A DNA stretch of 16,165 nucleotides from assembly GCA_964413905.1 (NCBI GenBank), contig CAYPUG010000057.1:1-16165 (forward strand), in the 5' to 3' direction. The notes beneath the pieces were generated by a model. That model searched no databases, was not told where the DNA came from, and was given only the letters and a program-made list of their open reading frames with translations. Positions 14,991 through 16,165 of the stretch are shown piece after piece (position 1 is the stretch's first letter; every line of letters begins with the position of its first letter). A program made the position numbers and the translations under genes. The stretch comes from CAYPUG01 sp964413905 (lineage in GTDB: Bacteria > Chloroflexota > Anaerolineae > JAADDB01).

Positions 14991-15362
14991 CTACACCAAC
15001 CATTGCCGCAAACGTTCCCTAATTCTCCGTCGCTCCCAGGATGACATCTTGCTCGATACATAGTCGACTGCCCCGGCCCGGAAGCACTCGCGGGCCTCTT
15101 CCCAACGGGGGTTTGGAGAGACCACAATGATTCTGGCCTCCGGCCGAACGCTGTGCAACCGACGAATGGCCTTGGGTGTATCTTCTAACGAAGCGTCCCA
15201 GATAATTACCGCCTCCTCATCCTCCCCTGTAAGTTTCTCCTTGGCGTCTTGAGCCCCCCGACACCACCGAATGCGAGATTCTGGGCTTACCCACTCCTTC
15301 ACCTTCTCGCGTACATGTTTGTCTCGAGTGACCACCAGCACCTCTTTTCCCCCATGCTTCAT
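14991..15362 (-). CDS. Divergent stand-alone receiver protein
   Basis: 123 aa, a single receiver-like (CheY fold) domain. Alternating beta/alpha pattern: VLVVTRD (8-14), AVIIWDAS with D56 in the acceptor position, ARIIVVSP with S82 in the Thr/Ser position, and AGAVDYVSSK with K105. The N-terminal acidic pair is reduced to D14 (T12-R13-D14), so Mg binding and phosphorylation may be impaired. The start has AAGGAGG upstream and overlaps the histidine kinase stop as ATGA, the classic coupling of a sensor and its receiver. It precedes the receiver-kinase gene by 22 bases. No output domain; it may be a phosphorelay intermediate or a pseudo-receiver. Confidence 0.85.
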   Translation of the reverse strand: MKHGGKEVLVVTRDKHVREKVKEWVSPESRIRWCRGAQDAKEKLTGEDEEAVIIWDASLEDTPKAIRRLHSVRPEARIIVVSPNPRWEEARECFRAGAVDYVSSKMSSWERRRIRERLRQWLV

Positions 15363-16165
15363 TGCTCGTCCTCCTTGTCAGGGGATACACGTGGGAGTAA
15401 AACGGCCATGACCGTGCCCTCCGGCCCGGTCCGCAACACGTCCAGATCACCGCCCACCCCCCGCAGGATAGTGCGGGCCAGGAGCAGCGCGACCCCGCTC
15501 CCCTTCGCGTCAGGCGAGGTGGGGATGGGCTCCCGGAAGAGCCGTTTCCGCACGTCCTCGGGAATGCCCGGCCCGTTATCTTCCACCTCCACGATGACCG
15601 ATTCCCCCCTCGTGGTCACCCGCACGGTGAGGCGTTTTTCCCCTTGCTGGGACATGGCCTCCGCGGCGTTTTCCACCAGTTGGCGCAGGGTCCAACGCAG
15701 CCAGTACGTATTGGTCTGGACGAGGGTGTCCTCGGGAACGTGGACCTCCAGCGACCAGGGAACATCGGGGAATTTCTTCGTGATGGAAGGCATCATCCGG
15801 CGGAGGAAAGCCACAATAGGCACGGACTCGGTCTCGTCCACACGGGTGTCCGGTGAGGGCACTTCGGCCATAATGTCCTCAACAATGCGCTCTAAACCGT
15901 CCAGGTCCCCCCGTAGTTCAGGCGGAAGATCGGCCTCGTATCGTCTCTTCAAGGTGAAGAGTTCCAAACGCAAACGACCCACCTCCCGCCGTACTTCGTG
16001 GATCCAAGTGGAATTAATCATGCCTAATTTGGCGGCCATCAAGTGCGCGTCGGCCTTGTCTTGACGGGCGCGAGCCGAGAGAATTTGGCCGAGACGGCCG
16101 GCAAACGCGATGAGCGTCTCTATGTCCTCCTCGCGGAACGCGTCCACCCGCCGACTTTCCACGTT
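15359..16165 (-). CDS. GAF-domain sensor histidine kinase (partial, N-terminus outside window)
   Basis: The frame is open through the right edge; a GTG at 16162 is not taken as the start because the first residues (NVESRRVDAFREEDIETL) match the end of a GAF domain. About 268 C-terminal residues are present. Counting from the valine at 16162: phospho-acceptor region STWIHEVRREVG with H55, dimerisation helices to about 105, N-box LRQLVENAAEAM (N165), D-box VEVEDNGPGI (D195), a G2-like GSGVALLLAR (221-230) and GPEGTVMAVLLP at the end. The H-box is unlike the common HE/DLRTPL form. Soluble as far as seen. It heads, within the window, the five-gene operon and likely phosphorylates one of the two receivers that follow. 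Confidence 0.9.
   Translation of the reverse strand, partial: NVESRRVDAFREEDIETLIAFAGRLGQILSARARQDKADAHLMAAKLGMINSTWIHEVRREVGRLRLELFTLKRRYEADLPPELRGDLDGLERIVEDIMAEVPSPDTRVDETESVPIVAFLRRMMPSITKKFPDVPWSLEVHVPEDTLVQTNTYWLRWTLRQLVENAAEAMSQQGEKRLTVRVTTRGESVIVEVEDNGPGIPEDVRKRLFREPIPTSPDAKGSGVALLLARTILRGVGGDLDVLRTGPEGTVMAVLLPRVSPDKEDEQ

Noticed and set aside
15249..16064. 271-codon plus-strand open frame
   Set aside because: Antisense to the histidine kinase, Ser/Arg/Pro-rich, no motif.
1..16165. CRISPR array, insertion sequence, integrase, tRNA or rRNA
   Set aside because: No regularly spaced direct repeats, transposase motifs, terminal inverted repeats, or tRNA-like TTC/cloverleaf segments were seen by eye; a tRNAscan, Infernal or ISfinder run would be decisive.

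Overview
The window looks like a chromosomal segment of a GC-rich, probably thermophilic bacterium. Chloroflexota (Anaerolineae-like) is my best guess. The guess rests on Pro/Thr 'PTPTP' linkers after N-terminal membrane anchors in two proteins, a mevalonate operon pairing an archaeal-type HMG-CoA synthase with a class II HMG-CoA reductase, a tandem deoxynucleoside kinase pair, and a GAF histidine kinase next to a STAND ATPase. This is inference from protein style; no rRNA or marker gene is present.

Layout. (1) 1-2020, minus strand: mvaA followed by a HMG-CoA synthase gene that runs off the left edge, i.e. the entry to isoprenoid synthesis. A terminator-like hairpin with six U residues lies just upstream of the mvaA ribosome binding site. 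(2) 2181-5301, minus strand: an inositol-monophosphatase-family gene, a membrane-anchored protein of about nine TPRs, and a probable DUF7309/DUF6930 protein. (3) 5340-6785: two back-to-back promoters, the right one reading into a complete cytochrome P450. (4) 6946-9111, plus strand: a tightly overlapping trio made of a deoxynucleoside kinase fused to a MazG-like pyrophosphohydrolase domain, a second deoxynucleoside kinase, and a membrane-anchored SH3-like protein. A long hairpin ends the unit. (5) 9189-10712, minus strand: purH. (6) 10722-11362: a non-coding-looking stretch holding a 16-bp palindrome, two micro-ORFs with excellent Shine-Dalgarno sequences, a perfect 12-bp stem-loop and a 62-aa two-TM protein. 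(7) 11374-16165, minus strand: a five-gene, overlapping or closely spaced operon encoding a GAF histidine kinase (cut by the right edge), a divergent receiver, a receiver fused to an aminoglycoside-phosphotransferase-like kinase, a three-TM coiled-coil protein, and a STAND-type P-loop ATPase with a C-terminal OmpR-type DNA-binding domain.

Regions 1-5 are mostly recognisable metabolism and nucleotide housekeeping. Region 7 is the best candidate for a poorly described system. Its order suggests a relay: sensor kinase, receivers, a kinase-fold protein that could modify a target, a membrane protein that could be an effector or anchor, and a nucleotide-switch ATPase that binds DNA. Region 6 converges on it and may be independent or a small membrane accessory. 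I saw no tRNA, rRNA, CRISPR array, insertion sequence or integrase.
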